Notes: generated by a model from the sequence alone, not told the origin. DNA of 64,000 nucleotides from an uncultured Pseudomonadota bacterium (GCA_903928965.1 CAIYSZ010000017.1:1-64000); one strand, 5' to 3'. Shown: positions 30,193 to 40,973, counted from the stretch's first letter. Numbers and translations: made by a program.

Positions 30193-30728
30193 GCCAACGC
30201 CGCCAAGCGTTGTCGCAAAGCCTCGGCCAAGGCTTCCACGTCATCCACCACCCGCGTATACGGAAAAGCGCGCAAGGCCTCGGTGGCGGCCAAATCCACC
30301 GGTCTGGGATACACCATCACCTGCTTGCCGCCCGGCGCGGTGGTCAAAATCTCCGCCGCGGTATCGCATGGATAAACAATGCTGCTCACCCGGCATTTGC
30401 CTGCTTGCGCGTACAAATTAGTGACCAAGCTATCGGCAATGCCCAACACGCACTTGGCCATGGTGTTCGAGGTGGTCGGCGCCATCACGAACGTGTGGTA
30501 AACGTGTTTATAAAACAAACCCACCGGCGGCGCGGAGGCGGCCTTGTCCCGGTACACCGGCAACCGCGCCTTCAAATCCGCCAGCGGAATATCGTACATT
30601 TTCAACACTTCCTCGCCGGCTTGGCTCACATACAAATCCACATTAGGCAAACTCAACATTAATTCGACGCATTCGACGATGTAATGCCCGGAACCGGTGA
30701 TGGCCCAAGCGAAACGCGGCACGGACAT
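30189..30728 (-). CDS. AfpA/DmrB-like flavoprotein (candidate dihydromethanopterin reductase)
   Basis: FAWAITGSGHYIVECVELM; APTTSNTMAKCVLGIADSLVTNLYAQAGK; CxxC-less flavoprotein pattern; next to DUF6513 gene. Start set at MSVPRFAW. Confidence 0.7.
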   Translation of the reverse strand: MSVPRFAWAITGSGHYIVECVELMLSLPNVDLYVSQAGEEVLKMYDIPLADLKARLPVYRDKAASAPPVGLFYKHVYHTFVMAPTTSNTMAKCVLGIADSLVTNLYAQAGKCRVSSIVYPCDTAAEILTTAPGGKQVMVYPRPVDLAATEALRAFPYTRVVDDVEALAEALRQRLAALA

Positions 30729-30821
30729 AAGAGGCGGGGGGAATCCAGTCATAAAGCGCCGATTATACTGTAACGGCGGTGAAATCCGGCGCGAATTCAG
30801 GCGGCCGACTTCGGCCAAGGT

Positions 30822-31658
30822 TTATCGAATACTTTCGCGAAAATAGGTCAGCTCCACTCCTTGTTCGCGTAACAGGGCGGCAAACTCAGGCCCGCGCAAC
30901 AATTCAAACTCCCGCGCCCAGGCATGATACGCCGCGATGCGCGGCGGAACCTCCGCCTCCGCGGCCAATCCCGGATGACACATCAACTCGTAAACCCGGC
31001 CCGGCCGCAAGCGCGGCAACAATCGCCGCAGATAAGCCGCATCCAGGCGTCCGCTTTGATTCAAGCCCAACAACGGCGATTGCCCGCCCAACGCTTCGCG
31101 GCCATTCAGCCACGCCAAAGCTTGTAGCGCGCCGCCGCGCAGGCAGCCGGCCAAATTCGCGGGCAACAGCGGCCCCGCTTGGCTGACGCGCACGTGCGGC
31201 GCCTTGAATTCCCTCGCCAATTCCAAGCTCAGTCCGAACAGCGGCGGCCACATGTGAATATGCTGATGCGAATTCAAAAACCGTATCTCGCCGCCGGCGC
31301 GGACTGTCTCGATTTGCGCCCGCCACTCCTGCCTGATTAAAGCCAGGGACAAGCCCCCGCGCAACACCAAGCCAGCCAGCCCGGCAATACCAGGAAATTC
31401 GCCGCCCCGCGCGGCCAGGCGCGCCGCCAACGCCGCCGTCAACGGCCGGCCGCTCGTCAAATTCAAATGCACGCCCACGTCGGCCTGGGTTTCGCGGCGC
31501 AAGCGCGCCAGCCAAAACGGCAAATCCACACCGTTGGCCAACACTCCGGCGGCGGTCACTGTCCCGGCGCTCGCCAACTGCAATATGCCTTCGTTTACCC
31601 ACGGGTAATAGCCGAAATCATCGGCGTTGACGATCAAACCGGCTTTAGGCTCGTGCAT
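30822..31658 (-). CDS. ChbG/HpnK-family (YdjC-like) deacetylase
   Basis: LIVNADDFGYYPWVNEGILQL; DVGVHLNLTSGRPL; NSHQHIHMWP. Confidence 0.85.
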   Translation of the reverse strand: MHEPKAGLIVNADDFGYYPWVNEGILQLASAGTVTAAGVLANGVDLPFWLARLRRETQADVGVHLNLTSGRPLTAALAARLAARGGEFPGIAGLAGLVLRGGLSLALIRQEWRAQIETVRAGGEIRFLNSHQHIHMWPPLFGLSLELAREFKAPHVRVSQAGPLLPANLAGCLRGGALQALAWLNGREALGGQSPLLGLNQSGRLDAAYLRRLLPRLRPGRVYELMCHPGLAAEAEVPPRIAAYHAWAREFELLRGPEFAALLREQGVELTYFRESIR

Positions 31659-33127
31659 TAAAACGGCCTATTAAACAATGGACTTGCGTGAAACAAAGTA
31701 TATTGAGCATAATGAGCCGCAGGCTGCAAACGGTTTTGCATTTCCAGCGGCAATTGCCGGGCAATAACGTCGCGAATCACGTAATAATCATGGTTAGCCG
31801 GCGTCAACCGCTCCCGCAAGGCCTGAATGCCGTCCAGTTCAATCACGCCGCCTTGCAGGTAAAATTGCGCCGAAAACGCTTTTTCCTTTAAATACACCAA
31901 GCGCTCGTCAGCGGCGGCCTCTTGCTGAAACGCCTGCACCAACGGCTTTTGCGATTTAAAAAAATCCACGCCCGAGAACTGATAAAAAAACACCAAACCG
32001 GCAAACGCCAGCGGGGTCGGCAACACCAGCCATGGAGACGGCATGTTTTCGCGTCCGCGCCAACTAGCCGACAACAAAGCCATGCCCGGCAAACCGGGCA
32101 ATACATAAGTCCAAATCAAATTGGCGGAAAAAGTGAAAAAGACCAAAGGCGACAACATCCACAACAAGCAATACAAGGGCCAGCCGTCCCCCGCCCTAAA
32201 CTTGAAGCCAAGCCCGGATAGCCTCGCCGCCAAAACCAAGCGCCGCAACAACACCAAACTCCACGGAAAAGCCCCGCCCAGCCAATACAGCCAAATCATG
32301 CCTAAGGGCTGAGAACGGCCCACCCCGTATAAATCGCCTTTCCAGCCGGGCTCGGTAAACCGCTTCCAATGCTCGCCGATAAAAAAATATTCCAAAAAAC
32401 CCGGCGTGCGCCGCTCCGCCAAATAAAACCAAGGCGCGCACAATACCAAAAATAATACAACACCGGTAATCCACGGCATCCGCCGCCAACACGCCCGCCA
32501 TTCCCCGGTCAATACTACCCATAGACCAACGCAAAATCCGGACAGCACCAGCGCAATCGGCCCCTTGGCCATCACCCCTATGCTCAAAGCCACGAAAAAC
32601 CAATAACCGTCGGCCTTGCAACCCAAGCGCACGGCGCGCCAAAATGCCGTCAAGGCCCAGGTCACCCCAAAACTCAAGCCCAAATCCATGGCCACGGCCC
32701 CGGCCATGACAAAAAACAGCACACTACTAGCCAGAATCAATACCGCCGACCAAGCCGCGGTTTTACCGTCCCGTTGCCAGCCAAGACGAAACACCAGCGC
32801 CGCCATGCCAAAGCTCAACAAAAAGGAAGGCAAGCGGGCGCTAAAATCGTTGACGCCGCCCACACCCAAACTCAACGCGGTCAACCAAATCGTCAACGGC
32901 GGCTTTCCCCAAAACGGCACGCCGTAATCGAACATGGGCGTCACCCAATTACCGCTTTCCAGCATTTTTCTCGCCATTTCAGCATAGCGAGACTCGGAAG
33001 GATCGTATAAAGGGTAAAGCCCCAAGGTCATAAGCCGCGCCAACAACAAAACGCACGCTAAGCCGAGGCCAGCTGAACGGTTAAAAGCAAATGGCCGCGG
33101 CGTGGCGGCTTGATCGGAATGTTCCAT
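31658..33127 (-). CDS. ArnT-like glycosyltransferase family 39 membrane protein
   Basis: YPLYDPSESRYAEMARKMLESGNWVTPMFDYGVPFWGKPPLTIWLTALS; multi-TM. Start set at MEHSDQAAT. Confidence 0.88.
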   Translation of the reverse strand: MEHSDQAATPRPFAFNRSAGLGLACVLLLARLMTLGLYPLYDPSESRYAEMARKMLESGNWVTPMFDYGVPFWGKPPLTIWLTALSLGVGGVNDFSARLPSFLLSFGMAALVFRLGWQRDGKTAAWSAVLILASSVLFFVMAGAVAMDLGLSFGVTWALTAFWRAVRLGCKADGYWFFVALSIGVMAKGPIALVLSGFCVGLWVVLTGEWRACWRRMPWITGVVLFLVLCAPWFYLAERRTPGFLEYFFIGEHWKRFTEPGWKGDLYGVGRSQPLGMIWLYWLGGAFPWSLVLLRRLVLAARLSGLGFKFRAGDGWPLYCLLWMLSPLVFFTFSANLIWTYVLPGLPGMALLSASWRGRENMPSPWLVLPTPLAFAGLVFFYQFSGVDFFKSQKPLVQAFQQEAAADERLVYLKEKAFSAQFYLQGGVIELDGIQALRERLTPANHDYYVIRDVIARQLPLEMQNRLQPAAHYAQYTLFHASPLFNRPF

Positions 33128-33342
33128 GCGAAAAGTCCAGAACCGATAGGCGAATAATCGCAAAATAATACCAGAACGCTGCCAAGGAATTGGGCGCAAA
33201 CGCAATAAAGTTCCGTAATCCGCTACAACATTAGACCGCGTTTAAACAGCATGCCGGCGCTGGCCATGCCTACGCATCCCCTGAAGCTTTGCAGCCAAGA
33301 ACTAATTCAATAAGTTTTTTAATGAAACTATTATTTGCAATT

Positions 33343-33361
33343 GACAATGATTCTTATTATC
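33343..33361. promoter_or_regulatory. Fur-box-like operator upstream of multicopper oxidase
   Basis: GACAATGATTCTTATTATC matches 15/19 of GATAATGATAATCATTATC (hand alignment). Confidence 0.55.
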
Positions 33362-33551
33362 ATACGATTGTACGTGTACAACCACCTAGTTCAAAAAGAC
33401 TGGGGACGCGCCAACTCGTTTTTTGCTTAGACTAGCGCGATTGTCCCGGCTAACACTAACAGCCGTTTGGATATTTCATAACCGAAGTAAGGAAACTCAG
33501 AACTTTTGTAACTCATTATTGAAATTAACGCTCATAATTTAGGAACAATCC

Positions 33552-35645
33552 ATGAACGCCGTAACCCTACGAAAGAATCTGTTCGCCCTAGCGGCGACGC
33601 TGGCCACGCCGGCGGCTTACACTCAGGAACTGCTCGAACCTATAGTATTGAGCAGCAAGCCTTCAAACAAAACCCTTGATATCTTAATGATAGCCAAGCC
33701 CTCCACCTCCAACCCGTTTAAATATCTGACCACCACGACGAATCCCAAACCGGTGGAAACCTGGGTTTACGATATTTGTGAGAGAAAATCCCTTAAGCAA
33801 ACCGCCTGCCCGGCGTTAAAAGGCAACGCCACCCTATACGGCGACTTCCGGCTGCAACTCAATCCAGGCGACACCTTAAAAATTCACCTGGTCAACCAAT
33901 TGCCCCTGATCCCGGACCCGGACGCGGAAGGTCAACCCGGCCCAGCGGACAACCCCAACGACATCTACGACCCCACGGAAGCTTATACAACCCAAAATCC
34001 GACCAATCTGCACACCCACGGCATGCTGGTTTCCCCTTACATCCCGCAGAGCACGGATAAAACCTCTCTTTGGGGCGATAGTATTTATGTGCTAACCTTC
34101 AACTCGCAAAACTGCGTCATGTCCTCTCCCACGCAAACCGCCGCCGCTTGTATTCAAAACGCAGTCACGGGCTCCCACGTTCACGGCGCAATTGACTTGG
34201 ATGCCACCGATTACCAAATTCAAATTCCAAAGCATCACCCGTCCGGTCTGTTCTGGTTTCATCCGCATGCGCACGGCATATCCATGAATCAAATCGCCGC
34301 CGGCCTTTCAGGTATCATCACCGTCGGAAAAATCACCGACTACCTGCCCGGCCTGCCCTCCGACGTCAACACCCGGCATCTGATTCTTAAGGACATACAA
34401 ATCAACGGCGATAACACGCTTAAAACCCAATTAGACCCTGGGTTGTGCGATAACGCCGCCCCCACCGCCAACGCATGCACCGGCAGCGACGACGTTACCA
34501 CTAACGGCAGCTGGAATTTCACCGTCAACGGCCAAATTCAACCGACCATCACCGTCAAACCCCAAGGAGAAATTTGGCGTTTGACCGATGCCTCCGCCAC
34601 AGCTACCTATGACCTGCAATTGACCGACACCGCAACCCAATCGCCCATCGTGATGCAATTATTGTCCATAGACGGGGTGACCGCCATGCCGGCGCAAACC
34701 CTGTCCACCGGCACTTTAAATCAAATGGGGGCCAGCAAATACACCGCCGTGCCTTGCCCTAATGTCAATACTGATCTGCCGGACTCCATTTGCATCAGCA
34801 AGCTGCATTTAATGCCCGGCGCCCGCGCCGAAGTTTGGGTAGCGAACCGCAACGCCAACCAACAAACCGAAAAGCCCGCCGCCGCCGCGGTGTTTGAAAC
34901 CACCGGCTACAATACCGGCCCGAACGGCGATACCTGGCCGCCGATGAAATTGGCCAACGTCAATTTTCTAGGCTCTCAATTGACGCCCAGCCATTTGAAC
35001 ATCAACGCCTCCGCCATAGGCGACACCGCCGTCGCCTATAACAAGATCGCCAGTGAACTAAGCAAAGCCAGCAGCGCCTTCCCGGCCTCGAAGGTCACCG
35101 ACGCCTATCAAGGCGCGTGCCAACCCTTGCCCGCCGGTTATAAACGGCGCATCTTCTTTGGTTACCCCACCGGGCCCACCTTCGGTCTCGGCATGGAATT
35201 GATAGACCAAAACGGACTCCCTGTAGCCGGCAGCTTCCAGGATATCACGCAATTCCCGCAGCCGACGTCCATCTGCCTGCCGCTAGGCCCAGGCAACACC
35301 CCGGTCACCGAACAATGGGAATTGGTCAACACCACGGCGGAAGACCACAACTTTCACATCCATCAAACCAAATTCCGGGTTTTATCCGATGGGGAACTGA
35401 CCGAGGGCCTGTCCAATCTATCGGATCTCAGCATCCTGCAAGACAGCGTGCCGGTTTTGACCGGCGGCGCCAACTGCGACGGCACCGTGGCCACCTGGCG
35501 TAGTGGCGGTTGCCCCACACCGTCCATCACCGTGGAAATTCCGTTCGCCATCGCCGGCGACTTTGTTTACCACTGCCACATCCTGGAACATGAAGACGGC
35601 GGCATGATGTCCAACATCCACGTGGTCGCCAACCCTAACCAATAA
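33552..35645 (+). CDS. Exported multicopper oxidase
   Basis: NLHTHGMLV, GLFWFHPHAHG, DHNFHIHQTKF, FVYHCHILEHEDGGMM copper-ligand motifs. Confidence 0.92.
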   Translation: MNAVTLRKNLFALAATLATPAAYTQELLEPIVLSSKPSNKTLDILMIAKPSTSNPFKYLTTTTNPKPVETWVYDICERKSLKQTACPALKGNATLYGDFRLQLNPGDTLKIHLVNQLPLIPDPDAEGQPGPADNPNDIYDPTEAYTTQNPTNLHTHGMLVSPYIPQSTDKTSLWGDSIYVLTFNSQNCVMSSPTQTAAACIQNAVTGSHVHGAIDLDATDYQIQIPKHHPSGLFWFHPHAHGISMNQIAAGLSGIITVGKITDYLPGLPSDVNTRHLILKDIQINGDNTLKTQLDPGLCDNAAPTANACTGSDDVTTNGSWNFTVNGQIQPTITVKPQGEIWRLTDASATATYDLQLTDTATQSPIVMQLLSIDGVTAMPAQTLSTGTLNQMGASKYTAVPCPNVNTDLPDSICISKLHLMPGARAEVWVANRNANQQTEKPAAAAVFETTGYNTGPNGDTWPPMKLANVNFLGSQLTPSHLNINASAIGDTAVAYNKIASELSKASSAFPASKVTDAYQGACQPLPAGYKRRIFFGYPTGPTFGLGMELIDQNGLPVAGSFQDITQFPQPTSICLPLGPGNTPVTEQWELVNTTAEDHNFHIHQTKFRVLSDGELTEGLSNLSDLSILQDSVPVLTGGANCDGTVATWRSGGCPTPSITVEIPFAIAGDFVYHCHILEHEDGGMMSNIHVVANPNQ

Positions 35646-35718
35646 CCCGCCGGATTCTTGGCGCGGCGGCGGCCGCGCCAAGTTCTGCTCCCGCACAGGC
35701 CGACGCTCAAATCGACGT

Positions 35719-36093
35719 TTAAAATATGCGCGCGGCGCAACGAGCCAAACGGTAAGCCCGCTCCGGACAGCCTTCCACCCCCGCGGCGCGAGTCAAGCCT
35801 TGTAAATACAATTGATAACCGGCTCCGGAAAGCATCGCCATCTCCACGCCGGGTATATGAGCGAACACTTTGAATAAACTGAAAGCCAGGGGATTGGCCA
35901 GATCAATACAAATTTTCGGCTTTTCGCAACGCTCACTGATGAAACGCGCCAACGCCTCAAGCTCCGCGGGATGGGTTTGAAAAGGTCTAGAAATAAGGGT
36001 TTTGCCCTGGTCGGCGATCACTGCAATCAATTGCTGTTCTTGGTTGTGATGTTGATTGATAGCATCGATGCCGACGTAACTTCGCTCGCTCAT
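35719..36093 (-). CDS. Small protein resembling an IS110-type transposase N-terminal domain (fragment or solo domain)
   Basis: SYVGIDAIN...VIADQGKTLISRPFQTHPAELEALARFIS...KICIDLANPLAFSLFKVFAHIPGVEMAML; weak resemblance, no catalytic C-terminal domain. Confidence 0.35.
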   Translation of the reverse strand: MSERSYVGIDAINQHHNQEQQLIAVIADQGKTLISRPFQTHPAELEALARFISERCEKPKICIDLANPLAFSLFKVFAHIPGVEMAMLSGAGYQLYLQGLTRAAGVEGCPERAYRLARCAARIF

Positions 36094-36240
36094 GGTAAGC
36101 TCACAGGTTGTTGATGACAAGCAAAGTATAATGGCAAGGGCCTAAAAACCCTGTATATATTCGGGTAAAAGTATAAAAATCCGGTAAAAAGCCAAAACGC
36201 CCGCCGCTTTCGACCAAACCAAAGCCTTGAAACAAAACAA

Positions 36241-36272
36241 AGCCGGCGGCGGAAAGCGCTCCGCCGCCGGCT
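36241..36272 (-). terminator. Terminator hairpin downstream of kdp operon
   Basis: AGCCGGCGGCGGA-N6-TCCGCCGCCGGCT, T-rich on minus strand. Confidence 0.65.
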
Positions 36273-36310
36273 TCAGGTTCCGCGCGGCCGGGCCAAGCCC
36301 GACCGGCGCG

Positions 36311-36886
36311 CTATTTCAACACATCCAAGGCCAAATTCAATTTCAACACATTGACCCTAGGCTCGCCGAAAATTTGCCATTGCCGCTGCTCGGTAAAAGC
36401 CGCCACCAGATCGCGCACTTGTTCCACGCTGAGCCCGCGCTCGCGCGCCACCCTGGGGGCCTGATACTCCGCGGCCGCCGGACTGATATGCGGGTCCAAG
36501 CCGCTGGCGGAGGCGGTAACTAAATCCACCGGCACAGGCTGAGTATTGCCCGGATCAGCCGCGCGCAACGCGGCCACCCTGGCGCTCACCGCGTCAGCCA
36601 ATGCCGGATTTGTCGGCCCCAAGTTAGAGCCGCTGGACGCCCCCGCGTTATAGGCATAAGGCGAAGTCGCGGAAGGCCGGCTCCAAAAATATTTGGGTTC
36701 GCTAAAGGCTTGCCCAATCAACTCCGAGCCCGCCGCCGTCCCGTCCGGGTTTTTGAGCAAACTGCCGTTGGCTTGCTCAGGGAACAATACTTGCGCCAGA
36801 CCGGTCACCAGCAAGGGATAAACCACCCCCGTCAGAACGGTAAGCAACAACAACATCAAAGCCGCCGGTTTTAAAGTATTCAGCAT
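36311..36886 (-). CDS. kdpC: K+-transporting ATPase KdpC
   Basis: [55 protein letters not shown]. Confidence 0.95.
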   Translation of the reverse strand: MLNTLKPAALMLLLLTVLTGVVYPLLVTGLAQVLFPEQANGSLLKNPDGTAAGSELIGQAFSEPKYFWSRPSATSPYAYNAGASSGSNLGPTNPALADAVSARVAALRAADPGNTQPVPVDLVTASASGLDPHISPAAAEYQAPRVARERGLSVEQVRDLVAAFTEQRQWQIFGEPRVNVLKLNLALDVLK

Positions 36887-36899
36887 GCTAATCTCCGCT

Positions 36900-38969
36900 T
36901 TAAATTAAGTTAAAGGCAACCAACATATAATCTATCAGCTTAATACCGGCGAACGGCGCTAAAACCCCGCCGACACCATAAACCAATAAATTGTTCTGCA
37001 GCAATTTTTCCGCGCCCACCGGCCGGTAGCGAATACCGGTCAACGCCAGCGGAATCAAGGCAATAATCACCAAGGCGTTAAAAATCACCGCCGACAATAT
37101 CGCGCTGGCCGGGGTGGCCAAATGCATCACGTTCAACACATTCAAAGCCGGATAAGTAGTGGCGAACGCCGCCGGAATAATGGCGAAATACTTGGCCACG
37201 TCATTGGCGATACTAAAAGTAGTCAACGCGCCGCGCGTCATCAACATTTGCTTGCCGGTCTCCACAATTTCGATCAACTTGGTCGGATTTGAATCCAAGT
37301 CCACCATATTGCCGGCTTCCTTCGCCGCCTGGGTGCCGGAATTCATCGCCACCGCCACGTCCGCCTGCGCCAGCGCCGGCGCGTCGTTAGTGCCGTCGCC
37401 GGTCATCGCCACCAGCCTGCCGTCGGCTTGATGATGGCGAATCAGCGTCAGCTTGGCTTCCGGCGTGGCTTCGGCCAAAAAGTCGTCCACCCCGGCCTCG
37501 GCCGCAATGGCCGCCGCCGTCAACCGGTTGTCGCCGGTAATCATGATGGTCTTAATCCCCATTTTACGCAGTTCCGCGAAGCGCTCCTTGATACCGCCCT
37601 TGACGATATCCTTCAACTCGATCACGCCCAAGGCGCGCGCGCCGTCGGCCACCACCAGCGGCGTGCTGCCGCGCCGCGCCACGTCGGAAACCGCTTTTTG
37701 CAAATCCTCCGGAAACGCGCCGCCTTGCTCCAAAACAAATTTACGCATGGCATCTTCCGCGCCCTTGCGAATCAGCCGGCCGGACAAATTGACCCCGCTC
37801 ATCCGGGTCTGCGCGCTGAACGGCACAAAGGTCGCGCCCAAGGAATGAATATTCCGGTCGCGGATGCCGAATTTTTGCTTGGCCAACACCACGATGCTCC
37901 GCCCTTCCGGCGTTTCGTCGGCCAACGACGCCAACTGGGCGGCGTCGGCCAAATCTTGCGCCGACACCCCATAGGCCGGGATAAACGCAGACGCTTGGCG
38001 ATTGCCCAAGGTGATGGTGCCGGTTTTATCCAGCAACAAGACGTCCACGTCGCCGGCCGCCTCCACCGCGCGGCCGGAGGTGGCAATCACGTTCTTCTGC
38101 ATCATGCGGCCGATACCGGCCACCCCAATGGCGGACAACAAACCGCCGATGGTGGTCGGAATCAAACACACCAGCAAGGCCACCAACACGGTAATGCTAA
38201 TCGGCTGCCCCGCGCCGCTGGTTTGCACGCTATACAAGGAATACGGCAACAACGTGACAGTGGCCAGCAAAAACACCAAGGTCAAGGCCACCAGCAGAAT
38301 CGTCAAGGCGATTTCATTCGGCGTTTTTTGCCGCTTGGCGCTTTCCACCATTGAAATCATCCGATCCAAAAACGCCTCGCCCGGATTCACCGAAATCCGC
38401 ACCACCAGCCAGTCCGACAATACCCGCGTGCCGCCGGTCACCGAGCTGAAATCTCCGCCGGACTCACGGATTACCGGCGCGCTCTCGCCGGTAATGGCGC
38501 TTTCGTCCACCGACGCCACCCCGATAATTACCTCGCCGTCGCCGGGAATAAAATCGCCGGCCTCGATCAATACCACGTCGCCCTTGCGCAACGACGAGCC
38601 GGGTACACTAGACCATTTAGCGTCCTGCCGCGGCTCATCCAACTTCTTGGCCGCGATGTCGCGCTTGGCGCCGCGCAAAAACGCCGCTTGCGCCTTGCTG
38701 CGGCCCTCGGCCACCGCCTCGGCGAAATTGGCGAACAGCACCGTAAACCACAACCACACAGTCACTTGCAATATAAATCCGGCCGGGGCTTCCCCCTTGC
38801 CGCCCAAGGCTTGCACCCATAACACGGTGGTCAGAATGCTGCCCAGATACACCACGAACATCACCGGGTTTTTAATTTGCTGCGCCGGCGTCAGCTTTAA
38901 AAAAGAGTCCCACACCGCGCGCTGTATTATCGCCCGGTCGAACAAGGAAGAAGAAGGTTTAGTCGTCAT
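36900..38969 (-). CDS. kdpB: K+-transporting ATPase KdpB
   Basis: [15 protein letters not shown]-type motif; [67 protein letters not shown]. Confidence 0.97.
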   Translation of the reverse strand: MTTKPSSSLFDRAIIQRAVWDSFLKLTPAQQIKNPVMFVVYLGSILTTVLWVQALGGKGEAPAGFILQVTVWLWFTVLFANFAEAVAEGRSKAQAAFLRGAKRDIAAKKLDEPRQDAKWSSVPGSSLRKGDVVLIEAGDFIPGDGEVIIGVASVDESAITGESAPVIRESGGDFSSVTGGTRVLSDWLVVRISVNPGEAFLDRMISMVESAKRQKTPNEIALTILLVALTLVFLLATVTLLPYSLYSVQTSGAGQPISITVLVALLVCLIPTTIGGLLSAIGVAGIGRMMQKNVIATSGRAVEAAGDVDVLLLDKTGTITLGNRQASAFIPAYGVSAQDLADAAQLASLADETPEGRSIVVLAKQKFGIRDRNIHSLGATFVPFSAQTRMSGVNLSGRLIRKGAEDAMRKFVLEQGGAFPEDLQKAVSDVARRGSTPLVVADGARALGVIELKDIVKGGIKERFAELRKMGIKTIMITGDNRLTAAAIAAEAGVDDFLAEATPEAKLTLIRHHQADGRLVAMTGDGTNDAPALAQADVAVAMNSGTQAAKEAGNMVDLDSNPTKLIEIVETGKQMLMTRGALTTFSIANDVAKYFAIIPAAFATTYPALNVLNVMHLATPASAILSAVIFNALVIIALIPLALTGIRYRPVGAEKLLQNNLLVYGVGGVLAPFAGIKLIDYMLVAFNLI

Positions 38970-38986
38970 GTGCTTACCTCAAAAAA

Positions 38987-40795
38987 TTAACGCGGGGCGA
39001 TCATTTGCAAATGCTCCGCCACCGGCCCCAAAGCCAAGGCCGGCACAAAGGTCAACGCCCCGACCAACAGCACCGTACCCACCAGCAAAGCCACGAACAA
39101 CGGCGTATGCGTGGCCAGGGTGCCGGGTCCGAACGGGGTGGTTTTCTTCGCCGCGAACGAGCCGGCGATGGCTAATACCGGAATCATCAACCAGAATCGC
39201 GAAAACCACATCGCCAAGCCCAAGGCTATATTGTAGAAAGGCGTATTCGCCGACAAACCGCCGAACGCGCTGCCGTTATTGTTACCGGCCGAGGAAAACG
39301 CGTATAACACCTCGCTAAAGCCGTGCGCGCCGGGATTGAAAATCGACGCCTTGCCAACGTCCACCATCAAGGCCGCGGCAGTACCCGCCAACACCATCAT
39401 CGGCGGCACCAAAATGACGATGGCCGACATTTTCACCTCGAATGACTCCACCTTCTTACCCAAATATTCCGGCGTGCGGCCTATCATCAAACCGGCCAGG
39501 AACACCGCGATCAAGGCGTAAATAATCATGCCGTACAAGCCGGAACCGACCCCGCCGTAAATCACCTCGCCCAATTGCATCAACCACATCGGAATCATGC
39601 CGCCGATAGGGGTGAACGAATCATGCATGGCATTGACCGAACCATTGGAAGCCGCCGTGGTCGCCACCGACCACAATACCGAACTAATCACCCCGAAACG
39701 CACTTCCTTGCCTTCCATATTGCCGCCGGCCTGCGCCGCCGACGCGGCTTGATCCACGCCCAACGGCGTCAGCAACGGATTACCCGCTTGCTCGGCCGGG
39801 GCCGCGCAAAACACCAGCGCCACAAACACCAGGGTCATCGCGGCCAGCATGACCCAACCCTGCCGCACGTCCCCTATCATGACGCCGAAGGTATAACACA
39901 ACGCCGCCGGAATCAGCAAAATCGCCAACATTTCCAAAAAATTGGCCAACGGGGTCGGATTTTCATACGGATGCGCCGAATTGGCGTTAAAAAAGCCGCC
40001 GCCATTGGTGCCGAGCTGCTTAATGGCGATTTGCGAAGCCGCGGGGCCCAGGGCCAGGGTTTGCTGTTGCAACGGCGTCGCCTCGGTTACGGGCTTGCCG
40101 TCGGCCGCCAATACCGGCTTGCCGTCGGCATCCAACTTGGGCGCATCATAACTTGCCGCTTGCAGCAGATTGACGGTTTGATAGGGTTTGAAATTCTGCA
40201 CTACCCCCTGCCCGACCAAGACCAGAGCCAACAGCAAGGACAAAGGCAACAATATATACAAAGCGCTGCGTAGCGTATCCACCCAAAAATTGCCGATAGT
40301 AGCGGTATTGCGTCTATTGAAACCGCGAATCAAGGCTACCAAAACCGCCATGCCGCTGGCTGCCGACAAAAAGTTCTGCACCGACAGACCCAGCATCTGC
40401 GTCAAATAACTCATGGTCGATTCGCCGCCGTAGCCCTGCCAGTTGGTATTGGTGACAAAACTCACCGCGGTGTTGAACGAAGAGTCCGCGCTCACCGCCG
40501 CCAAACCTTGCGGATTCAGCGGCAATACGTCCTGCCAGCGCTGCAAGGCGTACACCGCCAGAAAACCGAGGAAATTTAACCACATCGCCGCCATGGCGTA
40601 TTCCGTCCAATGCATCTCGTGATCAGGCTTGACTCCGCACAGACGGTAACACCCGTGTTCTAGCGCCGCCCCCCAACGGTTGAGGACTACATCCTCGTTT
40701 TGATAAACCCGCGCCATATAAGCGCCCAGCGGCTTGACCAGCAACAGCAGCACCGATAAATATAAAATAATTTGCAAAAAACCTGGCATCGTCAT
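38987..40795 (-). CDS. kdpA: K+-transporting ATPase KdpA
   Basis: TNTNWQGYGGESTMSYLTQMLGL; QLGTNGGGFFNANSAHPYENPTPL; kdpACB order. Confidence 0.97.
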   Translation of the reverse strand: MTMPGFLQIILYLSVLLLLVKPLGAYMARVYQNEDVVLNRWGAALEHGCYRLCGVKPDHEMHWTEYAMAAMWLNFLGFLAVYALQRWQDVLPLNPQGLAAVSADSSFNTAVSFVTNTNWQGYGGESTMSYLTQMLGLSVQNFLSAASGMAVLVALIRGFNRRNTATIGNFWVDTLRSALYILLPLSLLLALVLVGQGVVQNFKPYQTVNLLQAASYDAPKLDADGKPVLAADGKPVTEATPLQQQTLALGPAASQIAIKQLGTNGGGFFNANSAHPYENPTPLANFLEMLAILLIPAALCYTFGVMIGDVRQGWVMLAAMTLVFVALVFCAAPAEQAGNPLLTPLGVDQAASAAQAGGNMEGKEVRFGVISSVLWSVATTAASNGSVNAMHDSFTPIGGMIPMWLMQLGEVIYGGVGSGLYGMIIYALIAVFLAGLMIGRTPEYLGKKVESFEVKMSAIVILVPPMMVLAGTAAALMVDVGKASIFNPGAHGFSEVLYAFSSAGNNNGSAFGGLSANTPFYNIALGLAMWFSRFWLMIPVLAIAGSFAAKKTTPFGPGTLATHTPLFVALLVGTVLLVGALTFVPALALGPVAEHLQMIAPR

Positions 40796-40884
40796 CAGAA
40801 CTTCTCCGGGTAGAACAAGGCGTACACCAAGTACACAAACAGCGCCGCCGCCAATAATCCGCTAAGCAAATACATACCGTCCAT
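40795..40884 (-). CDS. kdpF: KdpF small subunit (29 aa)
   Basis: Manual translation MDGMYLLSGLLAAALFVYLVYALFYPEKF*; TGATG overlap with kdpA. Below ORF-track length cutoff. Confidence 0.85.
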   Translation of the reverse strand: MDGMYLLSGLLAAALFVYLVYALFYPEKF

Positions 40885-40973
40885 TATTTCCCCCTCAGCG
40901 ATTCGCAACCGCTAATCAACCACCAAGTGACGGCGAACAAGGCCGCCGCCAATAATAAATACACGAAGTCCAT
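40884..40973 (-). CDS. Second 29-aa single-TM microprotein at the head of the kdp operon
   Basis: Manual translation MDFVYLLLAAALFAVTWWLISGCESLRGK*; TAATG overlap with kdpF. Confidence 0.65.
   Translation of the reverse strand: MDFVYLLLAAALFAVTWWLISGCESLRGK

Noticed and set aside
37428-38354. 308-aa plus-strand His/Arg/Gln-rich ORF
   Set aside because: Antisense to kdpB; compositionally spurious.
38002-39318. 438-aa plus-strand ORF opposite kdpB/kdpA
   Set aside because: Antisense shadow of clearly recognised KdpB/KdpA; low-complexity composition typical of GC-rich antisense frames.
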